Below are positions 1 to 8,271 of a stretch of DNA of 64,000 nucleotides, in pieces. The DNA comes from Paenibacillus_V sp046244365. GTDB taxonomy: Bacteria; Bacillota; Bacilli; Paenibacillales; NBRC-103111. Every line of letters starts with the position of its first letter. Within the stretch, counting starts at the first letter, position 1. Both the position numbers and the translations under genes were made by a program. The notes below the pieces were generated by a model. That model did no database searches and was not told the origin of the DNA. It worked only from the letters and a program-made list of their open reading frames with translations. The stretch lies in assembly GCF_046244365.1 (NCBI RefSeq), contig NZ_CP176395.1, positions 1,240,001 to 1,304,000 on the forward strand, in the 5' to 3' direction.

Positions 1-86
1 GCTTTACCGGATGAATGCAAGATTCGATGTCGAATATCCCACAGTTCTGCTTCGTTATCAAAAGGGGGCTTTTTAAACATCCTCTA

Positions 87-305
87 TTACGATTGATCCC
101 CATAAAAGAATACCTCCTCCAAAGGCAAGTCGAAGGCGAGTGCAATGCGAAAAGCCAGCTCCAGAGACGGGGAGTAGTTTCCCTTCTCTAGGGCCACGAT
201 GGTTTGTCTGGTTACGCCCACCTTGTCAGCCAGTTGCTGCTGGGTCATTTCATCGTGGTTGAATCGTAATTTTCGGATGTGATTGCCGACAAGATTGTTG
301 CCCAT
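87..305 (-). CDS. XRE-family helix-turn-helix regulator, 72 aa
   Basis: A small Cro/C1-type repressor made of a single HTH_3 domain filling nearly the whole protein. The sequence shows the usual layout: IRKLR near residue 11, TQQQLADKVGVTRQTIVALEKG forming the two central helices, then YSPSLELAFRIALAF. There is no effector domain, as in the YozG-like subgroup that sits beside small membrane proteins. The ATG has a good SD (GGAGAGGAG) and begins one base after the stop of the upstream membrane-protein gene, so the two are one operon. It probably represses this operon through the dyads at 796-843. The target genes are not evident. Confidence 0.9.
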   Translation of the reverse strand: MGNNLVGNHIRKLRFNHDEMTQQQLADKVGVTRQTIVALEKGNYSPSLELAFRIALAFDLPLEEVFFYGDQS

Positions 306-306
306 A

Positions 307-753
307 TTAGACTCCTCTCCGATAGTGATAAAGTTTCGTAACGGAGCCGGTCACCTCGGAAAGGAAACCGGAGCCGATCAGGATCATGAACATCACCTGT
401 AACGGCTGCTCGATGACCAGCGATCCCATGGCGAGAAGAAAGCCGACGACAAACGCGTAAAAAGAATTTCGGGTCGCCTTCAAGTCGATGAGCTTATCCA
501 GTTCATCCGCAAATGTCGGTTCCTTTTCTCTGGTCGTTATTCGAAAGACGATGTTAAAAATAATGCTGATCAAGATATGCGCGACGATTGAAATCAAAAT
601 CAAGATGAGGACGAAGGAACCCCAATAGCGAAAGGTTTCCGTCGAAGCCAGACCCCCATCGGGGTACCGCGGGTACATGTACAAGCAATAAGATCCGAAA
701 ATGAGGATGGCGCTGATCAACGATACGATGCTCTTCTTTTCTTGATAGGTCAT
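307..753 (-). CDS. Small four-helix membrane protein, 148 aa
   Basis: I do not recognise a function. The protein has four hydrophobic segments: about residues 9-27, 44-69, 98-115 and 117-131. A short charged cytoplasmic loop (TTREKEPTFADELDKLIDLKATR) lies between the second and third. This is the size and layout of the DUF2178/DUF3796-type proteins that commonly precede an XRE repressor gene in Bacillales. The start is supported by an AGGAGG SD nine bases upstream. It is co-transcribed with the XRE gene that follows directly, a pairing that suggests the regulator controls or is tuned by this membrane partner. That functional link is inference only. Confidence 0.8.
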   Translation of the reverse strand: MTYQEKKSIVSLISAILIFGSYCLYMYPRYPDGGLASTETFRYWGSFVLILILISIVAHILISIIFNIVFRITTREKEPTFADELDKLIDLKATRNSFYAFVVGFLLAMGSLVIEQPLQVMFMILIGSGFLSEVTGSVTKLYHYRRGV

Positions 754-795
754 GGTTGTGCCTCCTGTACGTTATTCTTTACTTCAAGTTAAGTG

Positions 796-843
796 TTATG
801 TACATAATGTAATAAAAATCATTCATAAAGTAAAGTTTACTTT
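796..843 (-). promoter_or_regulatory. Two dyads upstream of the XRE operon
   Basis: A perfect 12-bp palindrome TTATGTACATAA lies at 796-807. A 17-bp dyad with 8-bp arms (AAAGTAAA-G-TTTACTTT) lies at 827-843. Both sit in the AT-rich region upstream of the membrane-protein/XRE operon. They are reasonable binding sites for the XRE repressor, but which of the two it binds cannot be told from the sequence. Confidence 0.5.
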
Positions 844-903
844 ACATTGATTTGCAGTGTAGAAGCCCCTGACCCAGCCGCATTATAACCACGAAGCCTA
901 AGA

Positions 904-942
904 TTGACATTTTCAAAGCCCATATACTACACTATGTAGTAT
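904..942 (+). promoter_or_regulatory. BlaI-type promoter/operator (site 1)
   Basis: A TTGACA -35 is at 904-909. A 19-bp dyad ATACTACA-CTA-TGTAGTAT at 924-942 covers the -10 region. The TACTACA/TGTAGTA arms are the classic BlaI/MecI recognition sequence. The site is directly upstream of the BlaI-like gene, indicating autoregulation. An almost identical dyad occurs after the operon at 2210-2228. Confidence 0.85.
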
Positions 943-964
943 CAGCGTGTGAGGATGTGACGGT

Positions 965-1396
965 TTGAAGATTAAAAGACTGAATGTGAGCGAAGAGGGG
1001 CTGAATCGCTTTTTTGGGCCGCTCGAAGCCAAGATTATGGACATTCTCTGGACTTCCGACGGTTTGAGCATCAAGGAAGTGCAGTCGGTCCTGAATCAGG
1101 AAAATCCGATTTCGGTTAACGCGGTGATGACGGTGATGAATCGGCTGCTGGACAAAGGTCATCTTAAGAAAAGGCAGACCGGAGTCGGCAGAAACCAAGC
1201 AGCGCAGTTCAGCACCGTGCAGTCAAAGGAACAGTTTCTCTCGGAACAGACGAAGGCGGTATCACAGGGACTTATACAGGAATTTGGAAGTTTGGTCGTG
1301 AGCCACATGATCGATGCGCTTGACGATGTCGATCAGGAGACAATCGCGAAGCTGGAACGCAAATTAAGCGAAATTAAAAGAGGAAAAAAAGAATGA
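965..1396 (+). CDS. BlaI/MecI/CopY-family repressor
   Basis: A 143-aa winged-helix repressor of the penicillinase-repressor family (PF03965). The N-terminal domain reads LEAKIMDILWTSDGLSIKEVQSVL...VNAVMTVMNRLLDKGHLKKRQTGVGRNQAA, with the typical recognition helix VNAVMTVMNRLLDKG. A C-terminal dimerisation helix follows. The start is TTG with a GAGG SD at 951-954. The gene overlaps the M56 protease gene by four bases (ATGA), so the pair is translationally coupled. By analogy with BlaI-BlaR1, proteolysis by the partner protease would relieve repression. Two TACTACA-type dyads (924-942 and 2210-2228) are the probable operators. The partner lacks a beta-lactam sensor, so the inducer is unknown. 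Confidence 0.9.
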   Translation: MKIKRLNVSEEGLNRFFGPLEAKIMDILWTSDGLSIKEVQSVLNQENPISVNAVMTVMNRLLDKGHLKKRQTGVGRNQAAQFSTVQSKEQFLSEQTKAVSQGLIQEFGSLVVSHMIDALDDVDQETIAKLERKLSEIKRGKKE

Positions 1397-2193
1397 ACCT
1401 TCCAGTTAAGTTGAAATGGTGCATGACACTGATGGCCGTCTTCCTTGCTGTATTTTGCGTGCGGATGGGGATGTTCGTCGCTCATCAAACGGGAGACGGC
1501 AGGCTGCAGGACGTCACCTTATCATACGTCGTAATCGACCTAGTGATCGGGTACACGCTTATAAGGGCGATCTGGCGAATCCTTGCGCAAACGTATTTAT
1601 CGCGGAAATGGCTAAAGCTGTTTCGCGCCGCCAAGCACGACAAACTAACGAAACGTCTTACCTATAAGTACCGCAGCTTAAAAACGGAAATCATCGTCGT
1701 GAGGGACGAGGCGCTCGTCGCGCTGGCGATCGGGATGCGGAGACCGAAAATTGTTGTCTCGACCGCAGTTCTCGATACATTCAGCAGTGAAGAAGTGAAG
1801 GCGATTTTGCTGCACGAATGGCATCATTGCCTCAATCGCGATAATGCGAAAATGTTTCTAACGACTCTGCTGGCGGAAGCTTTCGGGTATTGGCCGATTA
1901 TGAAGCCGATATTTCGCTACTACCGAACGTGGACAGAACTGCTCGCCGACCGCTTTGCGATCCGTCAGATGGGGACGGAGCTGCCTTTGGCCAGCGTACT
2001 TTTGAAGCTGTCGAAACTGGGGAACATGCAGCAACATGCGGCATCCGTTCATTTTGCAGCCGCGGCGATGCATTATCGAATCATGCAGGTTCTAGAGCCG
2101 GACAAAACCGTAAAGGTAAAGCTGGCCTTGCTTAGACCCTTGCTTGCATCCATTTCGCTGCTGCTGCTCTTTATGCTGAGCGGGGATTCGTAA
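1393..2193 (+). CDS. M56-family membrane metalloprotease, short BlaR1-like, 266 aa
   Basis: A membrane zinc protease of the BlaR1/MecR1 family (M56). Transmembrane segments are visible at about residues 10-30, 44-62 and 244-262. The zinc motif is HEWHH, H141-H145, followed by CLNRDN. At 266 aa it holds only the protease part: BlaR1 proper is about 600 aa because of an extracellular penicillin-binding sensor, which is absent here. Signal perception must therefore use the short membrane loops or another protein. It overlaps the BlaI-like gene and would be expected to inactivate that repressor by cleavage; this is inferred from the family. Confidence 0.88.
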   Translation: MNLPVKLKWCMTLMAVFLAVFCVRMGMFVAHQTGDGRLQDVTLSYVVIDLVIGYTLIRAIWRILAQTYLSRKWLKLFRAAKHDKLTKRLTYKYRSLKTEIIVVRDEALVALAIGMRRPKIVVSTAVLDTFSSEEVKAILLHEWHHCLNRDNAKMFLTTLLAEAFGYWPIMKPIFRYYRTWTELLADRFAIRQMGTELPLASVLLKLSKLGNMQQHAASVHFAAAAMHYRIMQVLEPDKTVKVKLALLRPLLASISLLLLFMLSGDS

Positions 2194-2209
2194 TTTTTTT
2201 TAAGTAATT

Positions 2210-2228
2210 ATACTACACATTGTAGTAT
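2210..2228 (+). promoter_or_regulatory. BlaI-type operator (site 2), orphan
   Basis: A dyad ATACTACA-CAT-TGTAGTAT, identical in both arms to the site at 924-942, lies 17 bp after the M56 stop codon. No intact gene follows on the plus strand before 3120; the next 140 bp contain only short open stretches. It may be the operator of a lost target gene, or a second site for looping. Confidence 0.75.
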
Positions 2229-2372
2229 GGGGAAAGGACTGCTAGTAGCGATAGGGACTTTGGGAGGGAAACGTCGAGAGCGGGATCAACTGCAAATAGT
2301 AGCGAAAACCGACGTACGCCGGATGGTTCGGTGCGGCAAGCCGTACTTTTTGCAGATGTTCCCCCGAACCTG

Positions 2373-3119
2373 TTAGGAAGATTGGCTGTGCCCAAAAGTC
2401 GCTTTAAGTTCATCTAATCTTTCGGTTGCCTCCGTCACTTCTTCAAGCTCTTGATCGGATAGCAATAAATGATCCGCTTCTTTCATAAAAGTTCTCGCAA
2501 GATTTATCTCGTCCATTGAGCATGCGATATCGGCTCGCAATACATAAGCCTTGTAGCGGAGCGTTACCGATGCTTCTTCGCGCTTCGAAAAAACAAGATC
2601 CAGTACTTTGGCTGCGTCTGCGGGTTCGTCTTTGGCATACGCCAATCGGTACGCAGTATCGAACGCATTTGTAAACCTTGACGAGTGCGCCACAGCGTAT
2701 TGGCCGTGTCGGGTTGACTCGGAAGAGCCGTGCTTCTGACCAATCAACAAGCGATTTCCGGCAGGATCGATGAGATTGAATCTTCGGTCTTCTGTAAGAT
2801 TATTCAGTTTGGTTATTCTCGGAAACCCTTTGGAGGGAACCTTTTGATAAGCCTTTTTTGCATTTTCGCAAAATTCTTTGTACACGGCATCCACATCAGG
2901 AACGTTTACATAGCACATGCTGTAAGAGTTGGAAGGATCCAATGATTTGAGTACAAAAAAATGCAATTCCACAATACGGTGACGGACGCAAGCGTATAAG
3001 TTTGGTTTGGCTTGCCTGTAAGTCACTTCAAAGCCTAATGCTTGGTAGAAATCCAACTGTTCGTCTATGGACCTGCAAGGAAAAATAGGAATTGCTAAGC
3101 CGATCCGATTTGTTGTCAA
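2373..3119 (-). CDS. VOC-family (glyoxalase/bleomycin-resistance-like) protein with C-terminal helical extension
   Basis: The first ~125 residues form a vicinal oxygen chelate domain (IGLAIPIFPCRSIDEQLDFYQALGF ... FNLIDPAGNRLLIG), resembling bleomycin-resistance proteins. Metal-ligand positions are not clear. Residues ~140-248 form an all-helical, TPR-like extension (DTAYRLAYAKDEPADAAKVLDLVF ... LRADIACSMDEINLARTFMKEAD) that is unusual for a VOC protein. The start is TTG, chosen because a GGAGG sits nine bases upstream and no ATG is near. Monocistronic. Substrate unknown; antibiotic binding or a small-molecule dioxygenase role are both possible. Confidence 0.8.
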   Translation of the reverse strand: MTTNRIGLAIPIFPCRSIDEQLDFYQALGFEVTYRQAKPNLYACVRHRIVELHFFVLKSLDPSNSYSMCYVNVPDVDAVYKEFCENAKKAYQKVPSKGFPRITKLNNLTEDRRFNLIDPAGNRLLIGQKHGSSESTRHGQYAVAHSSRFTNAFDTAYRLAYAKDEPADAAKVLDLVFSKREEASVTLRYKAYVLRADIACSMDEINLARTFMKEADHLLLSDQELEEVTEATERLDELKATFGHSQSS

Positions 3120-3145
3120 GTTTCCAACCTCCGCGCCCTAGGTAA

Positions 3146-3158
3146 TTACGTTCCGTAA
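3146..3158. promoter_or_regulatory. 13-bp dyad between VOC gene and TetR relic
   Basis: TTACG-TTC-CGTAA is a perfect dyad in the gap between the minus-strand VOC gene and the plus-strand TetR-like relic. Its placement fits the operator of a TetR repressor that once controlled the divergent VOC gene. Confidence 0.35.
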
Positions 3159-3172
3159 CCATTTTTTCATTA

Positions 3173-3451
3173 GTGAATCAGCTTACCCCCTTATCGTACA
3201 ACATTAGTGCAAATGCTAGTGTTTTAGTGATTTTATCCTTGTATTCCGTTAAAAACCCGTCATGTGATGAATGGATGGAGGAGTCGCTGAAGGATCATTC
3301 GCTTTCTCCGGTTGAACGCATCAAGCGCTACTTGGAGATGGTTACGGGAAAGCTGGAATCCCGCGACTGGACTCAAGATGTAGGAACCCAAGCGACCGGA
3401 CATGAGGCTCAAAGACGTCCGGTTACAGTCCTTTACCGCCAACAGGCCTAA
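3173..3451 (+). pseudogene. Relic of a TetR-family regulator (C-terminal half)
   Basis: An open stretch of about 92 codons. Its middle reads EWMEESLKDHSLSPVERIKRYLEMVTGKLESRDW, the kind of segment found at the start of the ligand domain of TetR regulators (SPxERIxRYxE). The N-terminal DNA-binding domain is missing and the downstream part is out of frame, so it is almost certainly non-functional. It lies divergent to the VOC gene, the usual place for its regulator. Assignment rests on this short similarity only. Confidence 0.4.
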
Positions 3452-3725
3452 ACTTGGCAGCTTCGACTCCTGCTATTAGCGGCATTGCGCGTTGAATCGA
3501 TGCTTTTGTTTCTTCGTGAGCGAGGGAGGTCTCATGCGCTTCCGAATTGCTCCATACCTCCGTTACCCATAGGGTATCAGGCTCGGTATCGGAAATACTG
3601 ACCAAGTATAACTCGCAATCCTTCATGGACTGCATGGAAGCTATTCCGTCTAACAGGATGTCCGCCAGAGTGTCCCGCTGACCGGATTTAGCCGTAAATT
3701 TAACATTCATTCCGAATCTGCCCAT
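3423..3725 (-). CDS. Antibiotic-biosynthesis-monooxygenase-like (ABM) small protein, 100 aa
   Basis: A ferredoxin-like ABM-domain protein (PF03992), typically dimeric and related to YgiN-type quinol monooxygenases and heme-degrading enzymes. The strand pattern is recognisable: MNVKFTAKSGQRDTLADILLDG ... CELYLVSISDTEPDTLWVTEVWSNSEAHETSLAHEETKASIQRAMPLI. The WVTEVWSNxEAHxxSL segment is the family hallmark. The ATG at 3725 is preferred over more upstream codons because AGAGGTG lies 6 bases before it. Alone in its transcription unit. Substrate not predictable. Confidence 0.85.
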   Translation of the reverse strand: MGRFGMNVKFTAKSGQRDTLADILLDGIASMQSMKDCELYLVSISDTEPDTLWVTEVWSNSEAHETSLAHEETKASIQRAMPLIAGVEAAKFRPVGGKGL

Positions 3726-3965
3726 TATGATCACCTCTACATGTATTGGCTGCTGACAGCATTGCAGCTGAATGCAGACAACTATTATTATAGGAACCAT
3801 TGAACGCCTCGTATTGTAAAAACGCGACAGTTTTACTACAGAGAGATCATGGAGAGTTATAAGGAACAGCAAAAAGCCGTCTTTCCGTACTCCGGTTAGA
3901 CGACTTTCACGGTATATTCGAACGTTAGACGGCCTTGTTCCAACGCCAAGTTATGATGGATGGGG

Positions 3966-5534
3966 CTACACCCGGAACGCTCCGACATACGTTTGAAGCT
4001 TCTCCGCCATATGTGCGAGGGACTGCGCGGACGCCGCCGTTTCCTGGGTTGCCGCCGCCGTTTGCTGGCTGGTTGCGGCGATGGCTTCGACGGAACCGAG
4101 CACATCCGACGACTGTGCCGTCTGCTCTTCCGTAGCCGCAGCGATTTCCGTTATTTTATAGGACGTGTCCTTCACGATGGACAAAATCTGATCGAAAGCC
4201 TTGCCGCTCTGCTGCGAAGAGACGACACCGTTTTCTACCGCAGCGACGCTAAGCTTCGTATTATTCTGCATGCCTTCGATAATTCCGGTAATCTGCTTCG
4301 TCGCAGCGGCGCTCCGCTCGGCAAGCTTGCGCACTTCGTCGGCTACTACGGCAAAGCCGCGTCCTTGTTCGCCGGCCCGCGCCGCTTCGATCGCGGCGTT
4401 CAGCGCAAGGAGATTGGTTTGAGCGGCAATTTCGTCAATTACCTCGATGATATCGCCGATTTGCTCGGAATTGTGCGCGAGCAGCGTCATTTGTGCATTC
4501 AGCGCCGTCATACCTTCAATCGAAGCGAATATGACGGAGCCGCCATCCTGCGCGATCTTCGTTGCTTGCTCCGACAAGACTGCCGCTTGCTCGGCATTGC
4601 GCGCCACCGTGTCCATTCCTGCGGTCAGCTCGCGGAACAGCTCGTTGATCGTAATCGTCGCATGCGATTGGTTTTGCGTACCGCTGGCCATTTCCTCGGT
4701 TGTCGCGGAGATCTGCATTGCGGCAGCGGATACGCTTTGCGCAGAACTCATAATATCCCGGACGAATTGCTGGTAATTGCCGAGCATCCGGTTGAACGAA
4801 CCGGACAATTCGCCGATTTCGTCTTTGCTCGTCACCGGCAGCCTCGCCGTCAAATCGCCTTCGTTCTCCGCAAGCTGGCCGAGCTTGTCTACGACAAGGC
4901 GGAGCGGCTTGATTTTGCGGAACAGCAGCGCGACGAACAGGATCATGGAGACGGAAACGACAATGACGATGACAATGACCGCGTACAGAACCGTATCGAA
5001 TCTTTTCTCGGCGGCAGCGGTATCGCCCTCCGCACGGCTGTTCATCATCGTCTGGAACTGATCGATCGGGGACATAATCCGCTTGACCGCCTCATTGTAT
5101 TCCTTGCCGAACATCAGCTCGCGCGCGGCTTCGAACTTTTTGCCTTCCACCGCTTTCATCGCCGCTTCTTCCGTCGATACGAGCGTGTCCGAATTTTGCT
5201 TCGCCCGCTCGATCAGGTCGAGCTCCTGCTTCGGAGCACCGAGTTCCGTCAGGCGGGAGACGACGCGGTCCCTGGTTTTCGTCTCGTTGACTTCGCGCCA
5301 GTAGTTGTCGTAGTGGACTTTGTCGCCGAATTGAACGTATGCCCGGGCCTCGTCTGTCAGCAATTTGGAGCTGTTTACCAAGTCGAAGCCGAGCTGCTTA
5401 AATTCCGCTTGTCTCGTTTTCGCTTCGTGCACGTCTCTGAAGTTCGATTGCAGCAGCAAAACGCCTCCTACAAGCAGCACTGACAATACGACAAACGCAA
5501 CTCCCGTCCATTTCAGCAAAACGGATATTTTCAT
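3966..5534 (-). CDS. Methyl-accepting chemotaxis protein, 522 aa
   Basis: A transmembrane chemoreceptor. From the chosen ATG (GGGGGAGA SD nine bases upstream) it has TM1 at residues ~5-27, an extracellular four-helix-bundle sensor (~30-185), TM2 at ~190-213, HAMP (~214-267) and a long coiled-coil signalling domain. The hairpin tip is conserved: IIEVIDEIAAQTNLLALNAAIEAARAGEQGRGFAVVADEVRKLAERS. No C-terminal NWETF-type tether is present. It signals to CheA/CheW, not encoded here. The antisense strand is open for 507 codons, a by-product of codon usage. Confidence 0.95.
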   Translation of the reverse strand: MKISVLLKWTGVAFVVLSVLLVGGVLLLQSNFRDVHEAKTRQAEFKQLGFDLVNSSKLLTDEARAYVQFGDKVHYDNYWREVNETKTRDRVVSRLTELGAPKQELDLIERAKQNSDTLVSTEEAAMKAVEGKKFEAARELMFGKEYNEAVKRIMSPIDQFQTMMNSRAEGDTAAAEKRFDTVLYAVIVIVIVVSVSMILFVALLFRKIKPLRLVVDKLGQLAENEGDLTARLPVTSKDEIGELSGSFNRMLGNYQQFVRDIMSSAQSVSAAAMQISATTEEMASGTQNQSHATITINELFRELTAGMDTVARNAEQAAVLSEQATKIAQDGGSVIFASIEGMTALNAQMTLLAHNSEQIGDIIEVIDEIAAQTNLLALNAAIEAARAGEQGRGFAVVADEVRKLAERSAAATKQITGIIEGMQNNTKLSVAAVENGVVSSQQSGKAFDQILSIVKDTSYKITEIAAATEEQTAQSSDVLGSVEAIAATSQQTAAATQETAASAQSLAHMAEKLQTYVGAFRV

Positions 5535-5912
5535 ATGAACCGTCTCCCCCGTACCGTTTATGAAAGCATGACGGCACTTCCCATTGCCGAGTATCGCCGC
5601 GACGGTAAATGCCATCAATATTACCGATTTAAGAGTATGTGCCGATCCGTTTTCGAGAACAAGGCGGTCGTGATAACACTTTTTATTGTGAACGAAATGA
5701 CGACGAATTCCTATCACCTTGCATTCCTTTTACCCTCCTTTAGGCCTAGGAATATATTCCTATTCGATATTCGTATCCGTAATCTTCGATTGCAACGTAT
5801 GCACATCAAAACAGCCGGCCTGCACGCATGATAGCGCTGCAGGCCGGCTGTAGAACCGCATAAGGTGAACCGTCAAACGTCAATCGGCAAACATGACAGG
5901 AAAAAGCGCCTG
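5535..5912. other. Intergenic region with a terminator
   Basis: 378 bp between the chemoreceptor start and the tetR stop. It must hold the chemoreceptor promoter, but I cannot pick one convincingly. A weak open frame on the plus strand (5535-5831) has no family resemblance. The hairpin at 5811-5851 is described separately. Confidence 0.6.
5811..5851 (-). terminator. Perfect 14-bp stem, terminator after tetR
   Basis: ACAGCCGGCCTGCA (5811-5824) pairs with TGCAGGCCGGCTGT (5838-5851) around a 13-nt loop. On the minus strand the stem is followed by a short T run (TTTTG), fitting termination downstream of the TetR gene. Confidence 0.7.
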
Positions 5913-6557
5913 TTACCCGCCATCCTCCCCGTACTGCTCTCCGCGTGCGCGGATCCCTTCTATAAACAAGCGGCAAACGCCCGTTTGATATCGCTCTCGG
6001 GTGTAACCGAGCGTATCGCGGTGGTACAGGTATTGCTCGGGAGAAAGCGCTGCCAACAAAAAGCCGGTCGTAAGCGTGACATCACAATCGCGGGTTTCCC
6101 CCTGTTCCGCGGCCCGTTCGAGATAGGCGCCGACAAGGCCCTGCAGCCTCAACGTAATGGGGCGCTTATGCGGCAGGAAGTTTTTTTTGCCTGCATACAT
6201 GCAGTTGATTGTGGTGAGCAGCTCCGCATTGCGGTCGATATAATCGACGAGTCGGATGATGACGTCGCTGAGCCGGTCGAGGGGGGAAGAGGAAGGAGCT
6301 GCGCAACTCTGCTGCGCCTCCAGTTCATCGAGAAATTGTTCCACGCTTGTCCGCAGAATATCGGAATAAATCTCGCCGGGATGGCCGTAACGCCGGTATA
6401 ACGTTCCTTGCCCGATGCCGGCTTCCTGAGCAATCTGGTACATATTGACCGAATCGATGCCGTTGCGCTCGAGCAAACAACTGGCAGCCGAAAGAATGCG
6501 GCGGCGAAATTCCACATCGCGTTTTTCTTTCTTTTCGGTTTCTTTAAAGGGTTCCAT
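5913..6557 (-). CDS. TetR/AcrR-family repressor of the adjacent MFS exporter
   Basis: 214 aa. The N-terminal TetR HTH is at residues ~15-60 (FRRRILSAASCLLERNGIDSVNMYQIAQEAGIGQGTLYRRYGHPGEIY), followed by a helical ligand domain. The ATG at 6557 has a textbook AAAGGAG SD eight bases upstream. It is transcribed divergently from the MFS drug exporter. The shared promoter region contains two near-identical palindromes (6605-6618, 6631-6650), so it most likely represses both itself and the exporter until a substrate drug binds. Ligand unknown. Confidence 0.93.
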   Translation of the reverse strand: MEPFKETEKKEKRDVEFRRRILSAASCLLERNGIDSVNMYQIAQEAGIGQGTLYRRYGHPGEIYSDILRTSVEQFLDELEAQQSCAAPSSSPLDRLSDVIIRLVDYIDRNAELLTTINCMYAGKKNFLPHKRPITLRLQGLVGAYLERAAEQGETRDCDVTLTTGFLLAALSPEQYLYHRDTLGYTRERYQTGVCRLFIEGIRARGEQYGEDGG

Positions 6558-6595
6558 GCCAATTCTCCTTTCGGAAAAAAAATCCAAATGTTCAA

Positions 6596-6650
6596 TTGAC
6601 TTCGCGGACAATTGTCCGTTATATTTTAAATTGCAGACAATTGTCCGCAA
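6596..6650 (+). promoter_or_regulatory. MFS promoter with two TetR operators
   Basis: A -35 TTGACT (6596-6601) and a -10 TATATT (6620-6625) flank a perfect 14-bp palindrome CGGACAATTGTCCG (6605-6618) lying in the spacer. A second copy, TTGCAGACAATTGTCCGCAA (6631-6650), is a 20-bp dyad with one mismatch just downstream. Together they fit repression of both divergent genes by the adjacent TetR protein. Confidence 0.88.
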
Positions 6651-6753
6651 CTAAAATATAACACATTCGACGGTTCATGTGCCTGTCAACTAAGGAAAAG
6701 CGAGCAGGAATTGCAGCGCCATGCAGAAGTTGAACGTGGGAGGAGTGAAAGAG

Positions 6754-8271
6754 ATGGAGCAAACGGCAGTTGCCGGCAATCCCCAGCCGGAATTTCGCAT
6801 GATCCGCTTGCTGGTCCCCCTGATCGCCCTTATATCGGGCTGCTTTATGGTGATTCTGGATACGACCGCCATGAACGTCGCCTTGTCGAAGCTGGTGGAA
6901 GAATTCCATGTGCAGCTTGCTACGCTAGAGTGGACGGTGACCGGGTACATGCTGGCGACCGCAGCCGTCATTCCTTTGGCCGGCTGGCTGTCCGACCGGT
7001 TCGGAGCCAAGAACGTATTCCTAACTTCCGTCATTTTGTTTACAATCGGCTCGGCGCTTTGCGCAACGCCGAACAGCGCCGAATGGCTCATCGTGTTTCG
7101 CATTATCCAGGGCCTCGGCGGCGGCTTCGTCATGCCGGTTGCGATGGCCTACGTTTATCGGCTGAGTCCGAGCAACAAGATCGGTATGGTCATGGGCATG
7201 CTCGGCATGCCGATTTTATTCGCGCCTGCGATCGGACCGATCGTATCCGGTTGGTTGGTGGAATACCATTCCTGGCGGTGGATTTTCCTGATCAATATTC
7301 CCGTCGGCATATTCAGCTTTATATTCGGGCTGTGGAGCTTGCCGAAGATCGCAAAGAACAAGGTCGCCGGCTTTGACCTTCCAGGCATGATTCTCGGGCC
7401 GATCGCGTTCGCGGCGCTATCTTACGGCGTAAGCGAAGGCGCGAGCAGCTGGACGTCCGGCAAAACGCTTGCGGGCCTTATTGGCGGAGGAGCCGCTCTG
7501 GTTGCGTTCATTATTGTTGAACTGCGGGCCAAAATCCCTCTTCTCGAGCTTCGCGTTTTCCGTTCGGCGGACTTCTCGTTCGCGATATTCGTGCAGTGGA
7601 TTGTCCAGTTTTCCCTGTTCGGCGCTATTTTCCTAATGCCTCAATTTCTGCAGCAGGCTAGAGGCTTCGGAGCATTCGACACGGGGTTGACGTTGTTCCC
7701 GCAGGCGCTTGCATCGGCCTGCATGATGCCGATCGGCGGATTTCTGTTCGACCGGATCGGCGTACGGTGGCTGGTCGTGATCGGTTTAAGCCTCGTATCC
7801 GGGGCGATCTACCAGTACACGTTCGTGGATATGACGACGGAGGGCAAAGATCTGCTGCTCCCGCTCATTATGGCGGGCAGCGGGATGGGGCTCATGATGA
7901 TGCCGCTGAACTCGCATTTGATCACGAAGGCGCCGAGAGAGCTGGTAAGCCGGGTCACTTCCTTGACCAATGCTTTGCAGCAGGTGATCAGCTCGCTTGC
8001 CGTGGCGACGGTCGTGACCATCCTGACATCGCGGCTCAAAACTCTTGCCGAAAGCAATCCTGCAGCGCAAGGGGGGAACGAGGCGGATACGATGAAGGCG
8101 ATGCTGTCTTTGGCGCCGAAGGCATTCGATTATACGTTTAGCGTCATGTTTGCCGTCGCCTTATGCGGGATCGTGCTCGGATTGCTGCTTAGACGCGGCG
8201 CGAAGCCTTCGGATGACGGCGCCGAGAATACGAAAGCGGAGCGTGCGGTCGAAGGGCTCCATATGGGTTGA
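6754..8271 (+). CDS. MFS multidrug exporter, DHA2 (EmrB/QacA) family
   Basis: 505 aa, proton-coupled drug efflux with 14 expected membrane helices. Family signatures visible: LDTTAMNVALSKL in helix 1 (motif D1), GWLSDRFGAKNVF between helices 2 and 3 (motif A), and GFVMPVAMAYVYRLSPSNKIGMVMGMLGMPILFAPAIGPIVSGWLVEY (motif C, the antiporter motif). The start at 6754 is chosen for its AGGAG SD; an in-frame ATG at 6721 would add 11 residues but has a weaker site. It is divergent from and apparently repressed by the TetR gene. Substrates cannot be named. Confidence 0.93.
   Translation: MEQTAVAGNPQPEFRMIRLLVPLIALISGCFMVILDTTAMNVALSKLVEEFHVQLATLEWTVTGYMLATAAVIPLAGWLSDRFGAKNVFLTSVILFTIGSALCATPNSAEWLIVFRIIQGLGGGFVMPVAMAYVYRLSPSNKIGMVMGMLGMPILFAPAIGPIVSGWLVEYHSWRWIFLINIPVGIFSFIFGLWSLPKIAKNKVAGFDLPGMILGPIAFAALSYGVSEGASSWTSGKTLAGLIGGGAALVAFIIVELRAKIPLLELRVFRSADFSFAIFVQWIVQFSLFGAIFLMPQFLQQARGFGAFDTGLTLFPQALASACMMPIGGFLFDRIGVRWLVVIGLSLVSGAIYQYTFVDMTTEGKDLLLPLIMAGSGMGLMMMPLNSHLITKAPRELVSRVTSLTNALQQVISSLAVATVVTILTSRLKTLAESNPAAQGGNEADTMKAMLSLAPKAFDYTFSVMFAVALCGIVLGLLLRRGAKPSDDGAENTKAERAVEGLHMG

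Noticed and set aside
3960..5483. 507-codon plus-strand open frame
   Set aside because: Exactly antisense to the chemoreceptor; low-complexity Arg-rich translation without homology features.
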